Assembly (NCBI GenBank): GCA_013407085.1
Contig: JACCGJ010005539.1
Span: 1-64,000, forward strand
Length of the DNA: 64,000 nt
Reading direction: 5' to 3'
Source: Atriophallophorus winterbourni
Lineage: Eukaryota; Platyhelminthes; Trematoda; Plagiorchiida; Microphallidae
Made by a program: the position numbers and the translations under genes. Of this stretch, positions 32,750 through 44,834 are shown piece by piece. Every line of letters starts with the position of its first letter. Position 1 is the first letter of the stretch. The notes under the pieces are model-generated. The model did not search any database, was not told the DNA's origin, and saw only the letters and a list, made by a program, of their open reading frames with translations.

Positions 32750-33395
32750 GTGTATTAAATATACTCGAACGAGTATTTGGAAAATATTCGCCCAAGATAT
32801 TCCCAAGGGATACATACTTGAGACAAGTCATCGAATACGGTGTGCAGTCATCTTCTCCGTGGCTCAAGAAGGATGTTGAACTTATGCAGCGAATCTATCA
32901 CCGCTCAACAAAACTAGTTCTCAGCATCCGAAACAAGCCTTATAAAACAGGATAGCTCAACTGAATCTGTTCGACTTTCCCTATCGAAGAATCAGAGGAG
33001 ACCTTATCTTACTTTACAAAGCATTCCGTGCCCTGAACCATCCGTTACAAGATTCATTCACGCGAAGGGATGCGAGAAATTATCGAACCCATGAATATGT
33101 GCTCGTGGTACCCCATTCTCACCTGAACTGTAGAAGATATTTTTACTCTGTCCGTGTCTGTTTTACTTGGAACAGTTTACCTTCAACCGTTGCTCACTCA
33201 CATAGCTTGCATGACTTTAAAACGAAATTAGACGAATTTTTAATAACTTGTTCGTTTCCCAAATACTTACATAATGTATAATCTAATTGCTCATATTGTT
33301 TAGAAACTTACATTTCAATTTTTACCATCCTATGATTGTTGTTAAGCTTGTTGCGTTTTAGACCATTAAAAACCTTGAATTAACATGAATCGGAA
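32750..33395 (+). pseudogene. Family B ORF2 C-terminal domain and 3' end
   Basis: Reads YLRQVIEYGVQSSSPWLKKD, RIYHRSTKLVLSIRNKPY, FYSVRVCFTWNSLPSTV and ends about 33281, followed by the 3' UTR. It parallels residues 720-870 of the 50-kb copy, with several frame breaks. Confidence 0.8.
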
Positions 33396-34470
33396 AGTAT
33401 GAATGTGAAAACAAAATATATTGCTAATGGTTTAACCTCACTGGCTTCTAACAAATTTTGGAGTTTCTATTTTCGTCATTGATTACCAAAAATATAAGAA
33501 TTTAAAGCAGTCCAGAATTAAACTTTAACCGTAAATGCTTAGAATAAATATGCACGAATCCCAGAAGTTATACTCTACGTGATGGAATGACGTAAATCAC
33601 ATGCGCTACATATCGCTGCGAGTGTTGTGAACAAGACTATCATTACACCGTCACTTTACAGTTAATATACAAATTGCATTATTCCATCAAAATTCCGGAG
33701 TCGTCATGTTAGAAGATCAAAGGACGAAACCTTACGCAATTTTAATGCAATGAATATTGTTTGAATGAGGAGCAACATTATTCCCACACATTTTTAGTTT
33801 AATAGACGGCGCGACCTTAACTGACGAGGTCATTAATCAAGGCCATTATATGGGGCAGCGCTTATTCGCTGCGATTAGAATATTCTATCACTTGGGAATT
33901 ATGTCGGGTGAATTGAGGCCACGTCGTAATAACTTTTAAGTTGCTCAACCACTTTCTGGGACACTCGAAATAACGTTAACCACGTAACCCTCTCATTTCC
34001 TAGCCACTCCAAAACACACAAAATGAATACGCAATTATTTGCAAGCGGCTATTACATAAATAACCACGAACAGGGCTCACGCTTATATTGCATGGGCTAA
34101 TTTCGTTATTACAGAGCCATCGAACTTGTATTTTTTCTGCACAAATGTACCGGATTCGACAGATACACATTTTTCAGCAAGACAAGCACATGAGCTCAAG
34201 GAATGGATTAAGCTATGTACACACATGGGCTTGAAAGCTTTAGTACCTACATAGATGACGCGCTTAACTCCGCATAAAAGCTCACCAGACGTAGACCGGC
34301 AACGCCTATTGGGGATGACATTGCGAATTAAATCTGACATTAAAGAATTAATCCGCAATGCGTATCTACTCAGTTCTAGTCCCGGTTTGACATGCTGAGT
34401 TCAAGCCAAAATAACCTGGTGGGAAAGAAAAGGTCAAGCCAATTTTCGAGACCCGTCTACTAGCGTAATA
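33396..34470. other. No gene recognised
   Basis: A+T-rich, with no supported ORF. 34380-34470 may be decayed sequence upstream of the family C copy. Confidence 0.5.
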
Positions 34471-34474
34471 TTCC

Positions 34475-35545
34475 TCGGTGTACCCGAAAATGTTGATGCA
34501 GTATCAGCTTCGGATTCAAAGTTGCCGGTGGTGTCCCACAAGGATCAGTCCTCGGACCGCTTTTGCTTTTAAACAAATGCCTGTAGTACTGCAGTCGTCG
34601 GTGCTCATTTTTGCTGATAACGCAAAGCTTTGGCGCAAGATAAACTCCACAATTGACCCACAGAACATGCAACGGGATCTCGATATGATTTACACCTGGT
34701 CCCTAAACAACGAAATGCCACCGAATGCTTTGAAATGCAGCCTATTGTCGCTCAACAGCAAGTTGAGCAAAGAATATTATATAGGTCATACTGTGATTAA
34801 AACCGCCTCCTCCAAAAAGATTTAGGCGTGATTATCCAGTCTGACTTAGGAAACTCAATGAAATGTCGACTCGCTGTCAGAAACGCTGAAAGCAACTTGG
34901 GTTTCCATAGAAGTGTCCTATGTTCGTTTGACGGCAACATTATCTGCAAATTGATTTCAAACTACATCCGTCCTCATATTGATTATGCTATACCGGCATG
35001 GGATCCTTGGTTGAAAAAAGATACTTAGCTATTGGAAACTACACAGAGCGACAAAACTCGTCATGTGATTTTCTAATTATCCATACGAATTGAGACTTAA
35101 AATATTGAATTTGCATTCGGCTCAATACAGACGGAAACGAGGAGCACTAATATTCATTTGGACAGTGCTTAATCAAAATTCATCTTTGAATTTGTTTGTT
35201 TCATCTTTCTCATAACACACATCTGCGCGGTCACCAATCTAATCTTTACCACTAGCATAGAACGGTAAACTGCCACAAATATGTATTTTCCGTTCGCAAT
35301 GTGCAATTTTGGAACATTTTACCTCCCCACGTGGTAAAATCTGGAACCATTGACGTTTTCAAGAAATCACTAGATGCCCACATGGACAAGTATGTTTTAC
35401 ACGTTTGACAATAATCTCTAACAATATTTTGATATTTTTTACCATTCGACCCGAAGTACATTTTTGTGGGTCTTGTAAAGCATAAAGTTTTACCCGCATA
35501 TCATCTATGTATAAATCTATGAATAAACATACGATATGAGACTGT
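34475..35545 (+). mobile_element. 5'-truncated family C LINE copy
   Basis: Reads VLIFADNAKLWRKIN (FADD changed to FADN), DLDMIYTWSLNNEMPPNALK, DLGVIIQSDLGNSMKCRLAV and YIRPHIDYAIPAWDPWLKK, then the 3' UTR ending CATATCATCTATGTATAAAT. Frame breaks and the altered FADD box show it is dead. CR1/Jockey-like, distinct from A and B. Confidence 0.83.
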
Positions 35546-35554
35546 CCCAATTGA

Positions 35555-36250
35555 ACTTTGAGAAACTTTATAGGTTTACTCCATATACCTGTCATCCTAT
35601 GGTTATTGTTAAGCTTACTGCTTTTTCTACCATAAAACTTTCTGAGTTCTGAGTTCTGAGCTATGTGGCCCACTATGCGATCTATTTAAACACTCATTAA
35701 ATAAGGTAATCATGCCAATAGACTGGAAAACCGAACTTGATACATCAATCTATAATGGTGACAGTCGTTCGGTTCCGGCCAATTACCGCCCTGTGACGCA
35801 CCTTTCATTTATTTCTAAAGTATTATAACTCTTGGTGTGTGAAAGTGTTTTCAGCCACCTCAATAGCCATGAACTTCTTTCTTATGAAAATCATATTCAT
35901 ATTTGACTAACTTGCTCACAAATCTAAATGATTGGACGCAAGCATTGGACGACGGGAGTTGCTTTCATGTCTGATACTTAAATATATTTAAACCTTTCGT
36001 TCGGGTTGATCAATCTTAAGTGCTGCAGGTTGTTGGTGCCACTGGAAATGTGTATCTTGGTTCACAAGTTATCTGTCTGGACGCAAAAGCGAAACTCCGA
36101 ATATATGGCGAAATTTCCCGAACTATTGAAGTCCCTAAAAATTTCAGTACTCGGTCGAATACTATTCTCAATATTTATAAATTATCTGCCGCAATTGGTA
36201 AGTTGTTATTTCAACGACGATGTGAACATTTTGTGTGAAGGTCAATGTTG
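35555..36250 (+). mobile_element. Family G LINE 3' tail followed by an RT-finger fragment
   Basis: 35555-35685 matches the 3' tail at 47540-47660 (ATCCTATGGTTATTGTTAAG, TTCTGAGTTCTGAG). From 35700 another fragment reads MPIDWKTELDTSIYNGDSRS and ANYRPVTHLSFISKVL, then decays to about 36250. Confidence 0.65.
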
Positions 36251-36254
36251 TTGA

Positions 36255-37080
36255 TGATTGCCACGTTTCACGAGCAGACGTAAACAACCTGCACCAGATA
36301 CATTTCCAGTCAACATTTCTTCACTCAAAATTGGAATAACTTTTACTCCTACTTCGGACCAGATGGATTCAAACACGAAACGACTAGTTCTTTTAGTTAT
36401 ATACGTATATCCTACGGTATTCTACAGTTAAATGCATTTTCACCAGAAACCTTAAATTTTGAATCTATTTGATTATTAATGCAAGTAGCCAAAAAGCGTA
36501 GTCTTAACATATGTTTGAGTTAAAGGTTGAAATATTTCATCAATCTTTCTTATATTTATCAATGTTTTACGCGTAACAAGAACTTACTGCCATATGTCTA
36601 ACAGGTGATGAATGAAGTTTAGTTGAAATGTTTATCAGTTCACGCTAGACAGCGTTGAACCTGGTGTGGGATTGTGATTCGATTTCGTTTTTGGCTAACT
36701 TTAAAAATCAATAATATGGGAACAATTAAAAATAGTAGCGCTATATGGGCATGAATCGATTCGCGTTAATTCATGTTTATTCCGTATTGCAAAGTGTCAA
36801 GCTTAATTTTCAGGTCACGGATGTTTTTGTGTTTTGGCAACTGGAGCAAAGTGTGATATTTATTATTTTTCGTCCACTAATGAATAATCTGTTCAATAGA
36901 AACGTTCCCGCACACCGTTTACATATTCCTTTTAAGTCCGTTGGTCTATGAATCAATTCAACGTTTGTCACGCAATGAAAATTTAAACTTAATCCTGTGA
37001 ATTGCTTTGAACCGCTTTGTTTTCTAGCTACCAGCATGCTCTTATTCTGAGGTAGCTAACAACAACATTCTTTCTTAACA
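36255..37080. other. No gene recognised
   Basis: Nothing supported; A+T-rich with short chance ORFs. Confidence 0.5.
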
Positions 37081-37084
37081 CACT

Positions 37085-39245
37085 CATCTATAAAATTTCA
37101 TGGTCATGTTAATCCTTTTATTCAAAGATTTATTCAAAGGTGATATGCGGGTAAAAAAAACTGTGCGTAACAAGACCCACAAAAATGTACAACGGGTCGG
37201 ATGGTAAAAATAGCAAACTATTGTTAGAGATTTATTTTTAAAAGTGAAAAACATACTTGTCCATGTGGGCATCTAGTGGTTTCTCGAAAACGTCAATGGT
37301 TCCAGATTGGTATTGGCAAATCGTGAGTAGGTAAACTTTTCCACCTCGCGAACGGAAAATGCATATTTGCGGCACTTCAAGCTGCTATGCTGTTGGTAAA
37401 GTTTCGATTGGTGACCATGCGGATGTGCTTCATGAGAAAGATGAAACAAACGACTGCAAGTATGATTTGTTTGATTAAGCACTGTCCAAATGAAAAATAG
37501 TGCTCCTCGTTTCCGTCTGTATTGAGCCAAATGCAAATTCAATATTTTCAGTCTCATTTCGTACGGATAATTAGAAAGTCCCAGGACGAGTTTTGTCGCT
37601 CTGCGCTGTTGAGTTTCCAATAGCTGAGTATATTTTTTCAACCAAGGATCCCATGCCGGTATAGCATATTCGATATGAGGACGAATGTAGGTTGAAATCA
37701 ATTTGCAGACAATGTTGGGGTCAAACGAATCTAGGACTCTTCTAAGTAGACCCAAGTTGCGTTCAGATTTCCTGGCAACGACTCCACATGCATTGAGTTT
37801 CCTAAGTCAGATTGGATAATCACGCATAAATCCTTTTCGGAGGAGGCGGGTTAAATAACAGTACGACCAAGACAATATTCTTCGCTCAACTTCCTATTGA
37901 GCCACAGTAGGCTGCATTTCGAAGGATTTAGTGGCATTTCGTTGTCTAGGGACCAGGTTTAAATCATATCGAGATCCCGTTGAAGGTTCTCAGTGTCGGC
38001 TGTGGAGTTTATCTTGCGCCAAAACTTTGCGTCATCAGCGAAAATAAGCAACACTGTAGGCAAGTCGTTTATATTTATTAAAAACAAAAGCGGTCCAAGG
38101 TCTGATCCTCGTCGGACACCACGGGAAACTTTAATCGACTCGGATAGTTCGTTTTTGACTCTCACGTACATCTCACGAGATATCAACCATTCTTTAATCC
38201 ATGCATGGTGTTTACCCTGTACTCCGTAGGTGAGTAGTTTTGACGAAAGTATTTCGTGATTCACACGAACGAAGGCTTTCGAGAAATCCATATAAATCAT
38301 GTCCACTGAGTTGCCGGCATCCAGTAGCTCAGTCCAAGCTTCTTTTGCTAATAGCAAGTTTTTCAAGCGAGATCGTTTTTTCCTGAATCCATGCTGTGCC
38401 TAGGAGATTAAATTATTAATCTCAAAGTGATTCAGCGAAGCATCCGCTATGATGGACTTTCAATAGCACTGGTAATACTGCTATCGGACGATAGTTTAAA
38501 GGATCATTTCTCTCACCACCCTTGTAGATGGGACTAATTAGGGCAGTTTCTCAAGTTTCTGGCACAAAGCTCTGCTCGAACATCATCGTGAACACGTCAG
38601 ACGTCGGTTTTGCCAATTCGGAAGTCAGATTATACAAAAGGTTTGGGTGTATATTATCTATACCGGGTGAACCTGTTTTCTTTATCGTCATTATTTTTTT
38701 GAACAACGTTGGGGGGATTCCACCCAGTTAAGAATTGGCAGGCTGCAGCTATCAGAGTTTAAGGACTGTCCATGGGTCGACACTTGTGAAATTACTGATG
38801 CAAATTGTTGTCGAAAAATGTTTGCACAATCTTTAAACGATGTCACTATGCCAGTACCAGAGGCCAGTGGCGGTATTCCCATTTTGACATTCCGTAGGTC
38901 GTTGACGTGTTTGTACAATGCTTTGGGATTCATAACCAATTTTTCGACTAGACTGATTTGGTAATCTTTTCTGTCTTTCCGAATGAGGCAGACACACTTA
39001 TTTCTCAATAAGGTGTAGTTGCACCAAGTTAGCCCAGATGGATCGTCCAAGTATTTGTACCAGGCATTGTCACGTTTGCACATCCATTTCCGAGTACTGC
39101 TTCTGAGAGGCTTTTGTGGACGCTGTTTGCTGCATATTATTTTCACGTTGGATGATAGATCAATGATAACACTGAGTTGCTTGTAAAACGTTTCCCTTAT
39201 TGCTAATGTGACGAACACGCTTTTTGATATCAATAGCATCACACC
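37085..39245 (-). mobile_element. Family C LINE copy, linker, RT and 3' end
   Basis: Minus-strand order: linker 39242-38691 (TRKWMCKRDNAWYKYLDDPS, LVEKLVMNPKALYKHVNDLR); RT 38366-37959 (MIYMDFSKAFVRVNHEIL, RRGSDLGPLLFLININDL, LIFADDAKFWRKIN); C-terminus 37755-37273 (YIRPHIEYAIPAWDPWLKKY, RRATKLVLGLSNYPYEMRL). The 3' UTR ends near 37085. Three frame breaks split it. The endonuclease is missing (5' truncation). Confidence 0.87.
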
Positions 39246-39714
39246 GTTGATTCACTTTTACAGTATTGAGATATCAACGCAAATATTATCCATGAAAACG
39301 TGCAGGTTTTGCACACTTGACCAACAGAAACACCGACTGCTTTGAATAACAACCTGTGACACTGCCTTTGGCCTCGAGATAAATTATGCTTTCATTGTTT
39401 TGAGTTATTTTCCGTATGATCTTTAGTTCATATGATTGTAATATTTTCTACCATAATTTAAATGTGGCGGCAGGATTTTGACAAATGGAATTACGAACTG
39501 GTAAATATAAAATAATACAAAATCGATTGGAACTTTAGGCGTTTCACCATGCAAACGGGCGTGTCTTGAAGTTAATCAATAATTGATTCGATAAATCCAG
39601 ACTACTATACTAATGGAGTCTATTTGCGCTCTTTACAAAATTTTGATCTAATCATTATATCAATCAGCTGAAAAATAATTTGTATTCTGTCTTTTTTGCA
39701 GCTTCAGAAATAAT
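39246..39714. other. No gene recognised
   Basis: A+T-rich, no supported feature. Confidence 0.5.
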
Positions 39715-40200
39715 GTGCAGTGATTTGATTGTAATTGAGAGTCAATTAAATTTGAGTGACGCGCCAAATCCCCAGGTATATCAGAACCCAACGAGGATTA
39801 GTCAACATAAGCGGTACTGTATTGATGCAATCAAATATAGTAAAAACATACCTCAATTATTGGGGTGAACCGCGTTAAAATGTGGGTCAATTTCAAAACA
39901 ATATCGAGTACCTACCAAGTTACGTACATGAGTCAAAATCAAAGCTAAGTTCGAATGTCCGAACGTCCCACGCGATCGAGATTACGACAAATTGTGCGCA
40001 GCAAATCAAGCTCAAAATAAGCAAAAGGGTTCATAAAACGATAAGGTAATGACAGCTCAAAAAAGCAGTGTGGAAGATGATTTTAACAGAACAGAAAGAA
40101 ACAACAATGTGAAGCCTTGTGCAAACTCATCCCTACCATGCGGTGTTTAATGGTCTAAAAATCAATAAGCTAAACAAAAACCATAGGACGGTGAAAATAA
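39715..40200 (+). repeat. D1-related repeat, longer variant
   Basis: Shares TTGAGTGACGCGCCAAATCC, CAGGTATATCAGAACCCAAC and AACAATATCGAGTACC with the 4815 and 58655 copies. Downstream of about 39960 it diverges into sequence absent from the others. Confidence 0.75.
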
Positions 40201-40491
40201 AAATCAAAGTGAAGAACAACACCTGAGCACTTAGATTACGCAGTGTAAAAGTAATTGGGAGACGAATAGTTAAATACTGTTGCGCGTATTTGACGATTAA
40301 ACACCTAATATTAATATTTCCGTAAATACATAAATAATCATAGAGATTCTAACACACTTATTCTAAATAATTTTAAACTTGTATGCTACTGTTACATAGG
40401 GTTCTTACAACGAACCATGAAGTTCAAAAACAGAATCACATACTAATTCATGGTCAAGCACTCGAGGCGCTTATGGATGACCAAAATTACA

Positions 40492-40533
40492 CTCCACTAC
40501 CGGTTTCTGGGTGTTTGCCTTCATCAGGTGGAG
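40492..40533 (-). ncRNA. Hammerhead ribozyme, array unit 1
   Basis: Minus strand: CTCCAC, CTGATGA, stem II AGGC-AAACA-CCCA (weak), GAAA, ACCGGT palindrome, A, then GTGGAG. Stem I CTCCAC:GTGGAG is a perfect 6-bp helix that differs from the 27930 copy at two positions with pairing kept. Cleavage triplet GTA. Confidence 0.82.
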
Positions 40534-40730
40534 ACAGTAAGATTAGGTTCAGTGAGCCTTTAAAAAGTGGATAAATGGTAAACATGTGTATACTTGAATG
40601 CCACTGTTGCATAGGGTTCGTACAAAGAACCACGATGTTCAAACACACAATCACATAGTGATTCGTGGTCAAGCGCTCGAGGCGCTTATGGATGACCAAA
40701 GTATGTGTTGCTCACATCCCCGAAATTACA

Positions 40731-40772
40731 CTTCACTACCGGTTTCTGGCTGTTTGCCGTCATCAGGTGGAG
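40731..40772 (-). ncRNA. Hammerhead ribozyme, array unit 2
   Basis: Minus strand: CTCCAC, CTGATGA, stem II CGGC-AAACA-GCCA with GGC:GCC paired, GAAACCGGTA, then GTGAAG (one stem I mismatch). Core bases all present; cleavage triplet GTA. Confidence 0.82.
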
Positions 40773-41399
40773 ACAGTAAGATCAGGTTCAGTGAGCCTTG
40801 AAACAGTGGATAAATGGTAAACAAGTGTATACTGAATGCCACTGTTGCATCGGGGTTCGTACAAAGAACACGATGTTCAAACACAGAATCACATAGTGAT
40901 TCCTGGTCAAGATCCGTTAATATCTCTCGTGCCTCAAACCTCAATTATTCCGCTTCGTACTGAATCCAAAAACACAAATATTCAACAGTTACAATGACAA
41001 CGAGGTATCGCAACTTCAAATAGCGCGGGAACGGGCAAATAAAGATAACACAAAAATACTCTCAATAACGAATAAAGTGAAGTAGTTCGGTAAAACAAAA
41101 ATGGTTAAAGTATACAGCCTGTCGGTCTTATTTTGGCTGCTCAACTAAATTTCAGATCATGATCAAGAGTTCTCTAGCGACGGATTGCAATATATCTGCA
41201 ACCACATCTTGAATGTGTATGACCTCTTGTATGCGCACTCTATGAAATATGCAAGTAAATGAATCGATAGCACCTTACATAGATAAGAAAGATATTTTTG
41301 TCAATTTTGTTGATGTTCTTAAGCGTTTGTGATTTTTGAGGAAATTAATTGTTAGCCAATCACCCGTGCACGTATTTTTACAAACGATCTTGAGAACAA

Positions 41400-41765
41400 C
41401 AATTAGCACTCGATTGGAATTTGCTTGGGACCGATCGTGTATTCATAATGCAAAGAAATTTGAGTGCAATAGGTTTAGCGGTTTTTGGTTAAGGTTTCAT
41501 TTCTGACACAGAAGCTTCGTCAGACCAAGGATGATAGTCAGGACAGGGAACATGTTTAAGTGGTTGTCAAACCCCACCACTGATTTGACCTTAGCACTAA
41601 ACAGCCTATAGTACGCATACACTGTGTCACGTCTCGTGGGAATAACCAGGATCAGTGGCCGATTTTCCACACAGTGTGTATCCACGTCAATCTAATACAA
41701 GTGATCACGGTCAATGTTAGTCGTTACAGCGGCTCACATGCGTAAAAGTACATAACTAACGGGGC
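41400..41765 (-). mobile_element. PLE terminal-repeat (pLTR-like) region
   Basis: Lies directly after the PLE stop codon on the minus strand. 41550-41760 reappears at 59095-59285 (CAGCCTATAGTACGC, TGTGTATCCACGTCAATCT). 41405-41475 reappears there in the opposite orientation (TATGAATACACGATCG). It contains a decayed hammerhead at 41484-41530. Confidence 0.75.
41484..41530 (-). ncRNA. PLE-type hammerhead ribozyme, partly decayed
   Basis: Minus strand: TTGGT, core CTGACGA (fits CTGANGA), stem II GCTTCTG-TGT-CAGAAAT, GAAA, then ACCAA for stem I. Stem II has one mismatch and stem III is degraded. It lies ~270 bp downstream of the PLE ORF, where PLE hammerheads are known to occur. Confidence 0.75.
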
Positions 41766-41803
41766 TAAGGTTAAGCTATTTTTGTAGAAATACAAAAATC
41801 TAA

Positions 41804-43025
41804 TTAACTATTACATATAAGTTGAATAACAACTATTTTCCTTCGAATCAGTGCCGAGCGCCAGATTGTGGAGATTTCTGCCCCATCCACCTTATTGACC
41901 GCCAGTAGACCTGCCTTGGCAGTTTCGTCCGACTCCCCATGTAGGCGTTCGCTATACGGTTTAATACCGCGTCTCAATATTGCCAAATTGTCTAGATCTA
42001 CACTGTGTCCCGTATCTAAAACGTGCTCCATCAAGGCGAAATCACGAATAAGGGATTGATATTCCCTCGCATCCTGGGTCTGTCTCTGGACACGCTTTCG
42101 GTGTTCTTCGATTCTATTATGAATTCCGGTGGATGTCTGCCCTATGTAAACTCCCGGACAGTCCGTACAGTTGATTATGTAGATGCTATTCGTAACGCTA
42201 GATAAAGGTGTCTTATCCTTGAGGTGCATCAGAACCGAACGGATAGTTTTCCCATTCTTATAAGTTACTCGCACGTCTTTTTGGTTCAAGATTCTACGTA
42301 TAGCTTCAGATGTGCAATTTACATACGTTATACAAACTGTATCTCGCCAATTTTTCTCGGATTTTTCTGATCGGTATTTTACCTTCATCAATTGAAGTTT
42401 TACAAACTATATGGATAACCGTGGTCTATGAGCCTTTGGCTCGCTTCACGGTGCGCCTGTTTTCGGTCTCTTTCGGCGCTGCAAAAGTGTTCTATCTTAT
42501 GGAAAATGGAACAAGCTATGGAACTGAAGACCTGTCTTGGATGAGCGGAAGTGTATCGTAGTACCTTATCTGTGTCAATAGTTTTCCGATAGACAGAAAT
42601 TTTTATTTTCTCGTCTACTTTTTGTGCTAAACTTTCCAAAAAAGGAAGAGTGCCTGTGCAGGATTCCACTCCCTTTGTGACAGTAATACTTGGGTCTATT
42701 TCATTTAAATAGTTGAAGAAGGCCTCTAACTGACCGCGCTTGATGATAACAAATGTGTCATCAACATAGCGCCACCATAATTTTAACTTAAGCCCTTCAT
42801 TGTTAAGAGCTTTGTTGCGAAATGCTCCATATACATGTTCACATGTACTGGAGATATCGGTGCACCAATTGCCAACCCTTCTTTTTGTCTATATAATTGC
42901 CCATTATGTGGTTCATACTTAGGCAGAACGATACACCGTTGATAATTTGCTGGACGCTCTAGTTTTTGCGATCTGACAAACTGGCATTCGATTCTAAGGC
43001 CCGTCTAGCTAGTTGTAACGCAGCA
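41804..43025 (-). pseudogene. Penelope-like element: RT C-terminal part and GIY-YIG endonuclease
   Basis: On the minus strand from about 43020 the RT reads NYQRCIVLPKYEPHNGQLY, EGLAIGAPISPVHVN, WWRYVDDTFVIIK (YVDD catalytic pair) and KISVYRKTIDTDKVLRYTSA. After frame changes near 42700 and 42400 it continues to 41804 with SIYIINCTDCPGVYIGQTST and HNRIEEHRKRV, a GIY-YIG nuclease core (Y-I-I...V-Y-I-G, Arg, Glu). PLEs prime reverse transcription with this nuclease. The N-terminal RT is missing (5' truncation near 43020, where a family G copy begins). The 195-codon GIY-YIG part is intact, so decay is moderate. Confidence 0.88.
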
Positions 43026-43079
43026 CTTACGAAAATTAAACGTTAAGAAATTTCAAGGACCAGACTAGATAACTCAAAA

Positions 43080-44400
43080 GTTGTTTAAAACTGGCCATGC
43101 GCAGCACTCGTACCCTCTTTCCTGCATGTTTAATAATTTGCTTCACGCTGGTGCGGTGCCAAAAGACTGGAAACTGGGACAAATAACACCCAGGCCGGTG
43201 ATATTGCTGTTTTCAGTATCAAACGTTGTTGAGCGAATAATAACAGCAGAAATAATGCAAAATCTGAAAACTAACGAACATTCGACAGTTGCACAACACA
43301 TGGATTTCGCAGAAATAGTTCTTGTCTAACAAATTTGCTGACAAGCTTAGAAGATTGGATGCGTAGATGCATGAGGCTGCATTTATGCTTGCAACCTGGA
43401 CATTTCTAAAGTTTCGACAGAGTTGATCATAATTTACTCTTGAACAAGCTAAAAAAACACGGTACTGTTGGAAGACTATATGGATTGATACGTGATTACC
43501 TCAGCAGCAGACACATCAGAGTTCGCTTTGGACGGTCTATCATCGAAGATAATCGATGTCACTTGTGGTGTTACACAAGGATCAGTGATTTGAAAAATAC
43601 TGTTCCTGATATATATGAAAGATATGCCACTACCAAATGATAGTAAGATGGTTCTGTTTGCTGATGATTGTCTTCTGCACCAAAACAATTTGAATGCTTT
43701 GTACAACTGGTCATCCGAAAATATACTGCCGTTGAATATGCAAAAGTCTAAGATCACTAAGATCGGTCGTGACTTTGGCTTTTCCTGTCCATATAAGCTC
43801 GGCGACAAAATCCTGGTGTACACCTTGGAAGAAAAGTACCTGGTGTGTTTGAAAATGGTCTATAATGCGAAGCCGTTTACAAAAGCGCGTCTCGGCTGCT
43901 CGGTATGCTATGGCGGATATTTGAACCCCCCGCGGTGTTTCCCTATTGTGATGAACACATATATAAACCCGATTTTAGAATATGCTGCATAACCTTCGAC
44001 ACTATGGCTCCATAAAGAAATTTTACTTCTGGATCTCATATTTCAGAGAGCTTCTAAGCTTGTTAATGTACTCGTAAATTCGTTATACGCCCAGCGACTC
44101 AGAATACTGGAGATGAGGACACTTGCACAAAGGAGAATGTGAGGTGATCTCATCCTCGCATACAAAATACTCACTACTGTTTCCCACCCCCTGGATATAT
44201 TATTCCATCTTCGAACTTCCAGCAACAGCTGCGGTCATGGTTGCAATTTGGAAATACTACACTCCAAACAGAACTGCCACCGGTATTTTATTCAGTGCGT
44301 GTGCGCTTTGTTTCGAATTCCCTACCAGCCGAATTGGTAAGCTCAAACAGTTTATCTATATTCAAATCGAAACTTGACGATTATATGAGTTAATCCAAAT
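43080..44400 (+). mobile_element. Family G CR1-like LINE copy, RT to C-terminus
   Basis: Reads FNNLLHAGAVPKDWKLGQIT, ACNLDISKVSTE (decayed motif A), TCGVTQGSV (B), VLFADDCLLHQ (C), NTYINPILEYAA and QRRMxGDLILAYKIL, and ends near 44400. Stops at 43327, 43620 and 43990 and a deletion around motif B show it is dead. Confidence 0.78.
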
Positions 44401-44674
44401 TTTGCCCCAAACTATTAATAAACTATCTTAGCCCATTGATTTTGAGTTTATTTATACATAAGTATAGATTTATACATATAGTTCGATTCGACGGTTATTG
44501 CAAAGTCAATTGCTTTCTCAACCATAAATCTTGAATATTGAGTCTTGAATCTAGCAAATATTTTACGGCGAATCAAAAGGAATCCGTTTTAATTATTTCC
44601 GTTCAACTACTAACTTCGATCAGTACTAATGTTGTTCAAACGGAAAAGTGCATATGCTGCCTTTGGCTACTGAG

Positions 44675-44790
44675 CGTAAACCACACCGACAGCCTACAAA
44701 TGCCGCCGTGCTAAGGAGGACTGGCAGTCGTTGTGAGCGTTTCCGAAGTGTTTCCTCCTCTAGAGTCGGACTGTGTAGTCATTTGATTTA
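44675..44790 (+). mobile_element. Family E C2H2-tail remnant
   Basis: CGTGCTAAGGAGGACTGGCA and CGGACTGTGTAGTCATTTGA echo the zinc-finger end of the family E fragments at 27110 and 58360. Heavily decayed. Confidence 0.45.
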
Positions 44791-44834
44791 CTGCGCAGAA
44801 TGAAATCATATTGCGCATGAATTGTAGATCTTAA

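Larger units (their letters stand above)
28310..33395 (+). mobile_element. Decayed CR1-like family B element, nearly full length
   Basis: Leader and ORF1 (28530 on), ORF2 endonuclease (30100-30640), RT fingers (31020-31370), RT palm start (31620-32058) and C-terminal domain (32750-33290). The 3' end GACCATTAAAAACCTTGAAT matches that of the minus-strand copy at 50030. Internal insertions are a TIR element (31376-31592) and an RTE-like fragment (32063-32690) that replaced the FADD box. Many frameshifts; non-functional. Confidence 0.88.
40372..40945 (-). repeat. Tandem array of ~239-bp hammerhead units
   Basis: About 2.4 units on the minus strand, each with the blocks CTCGAGGCGCTTATGGATGA, TACCGGTTTCTGG and CATCAGGTGGAGACAG, repeating every ~240 bp. 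It lies 0.9-1.4 kb downstream (minus-strand sense) of the PLE at 41804-43025. Whether it belongs to that PLE or is an independent dimeric insertion is open. Confidence 0.85.

Noticed and set aside
40372..40945. CRISPR-like or ordinary satellite array
   Set aside because: Units are ~240 bp with hammerhead cores in an animal genome; there are no short spacers.
41868..42561. Plus-strand ORFs opposite the PLE
   Set aside because: They are antisense shadows of the GIY-YIG and RT coding strand.
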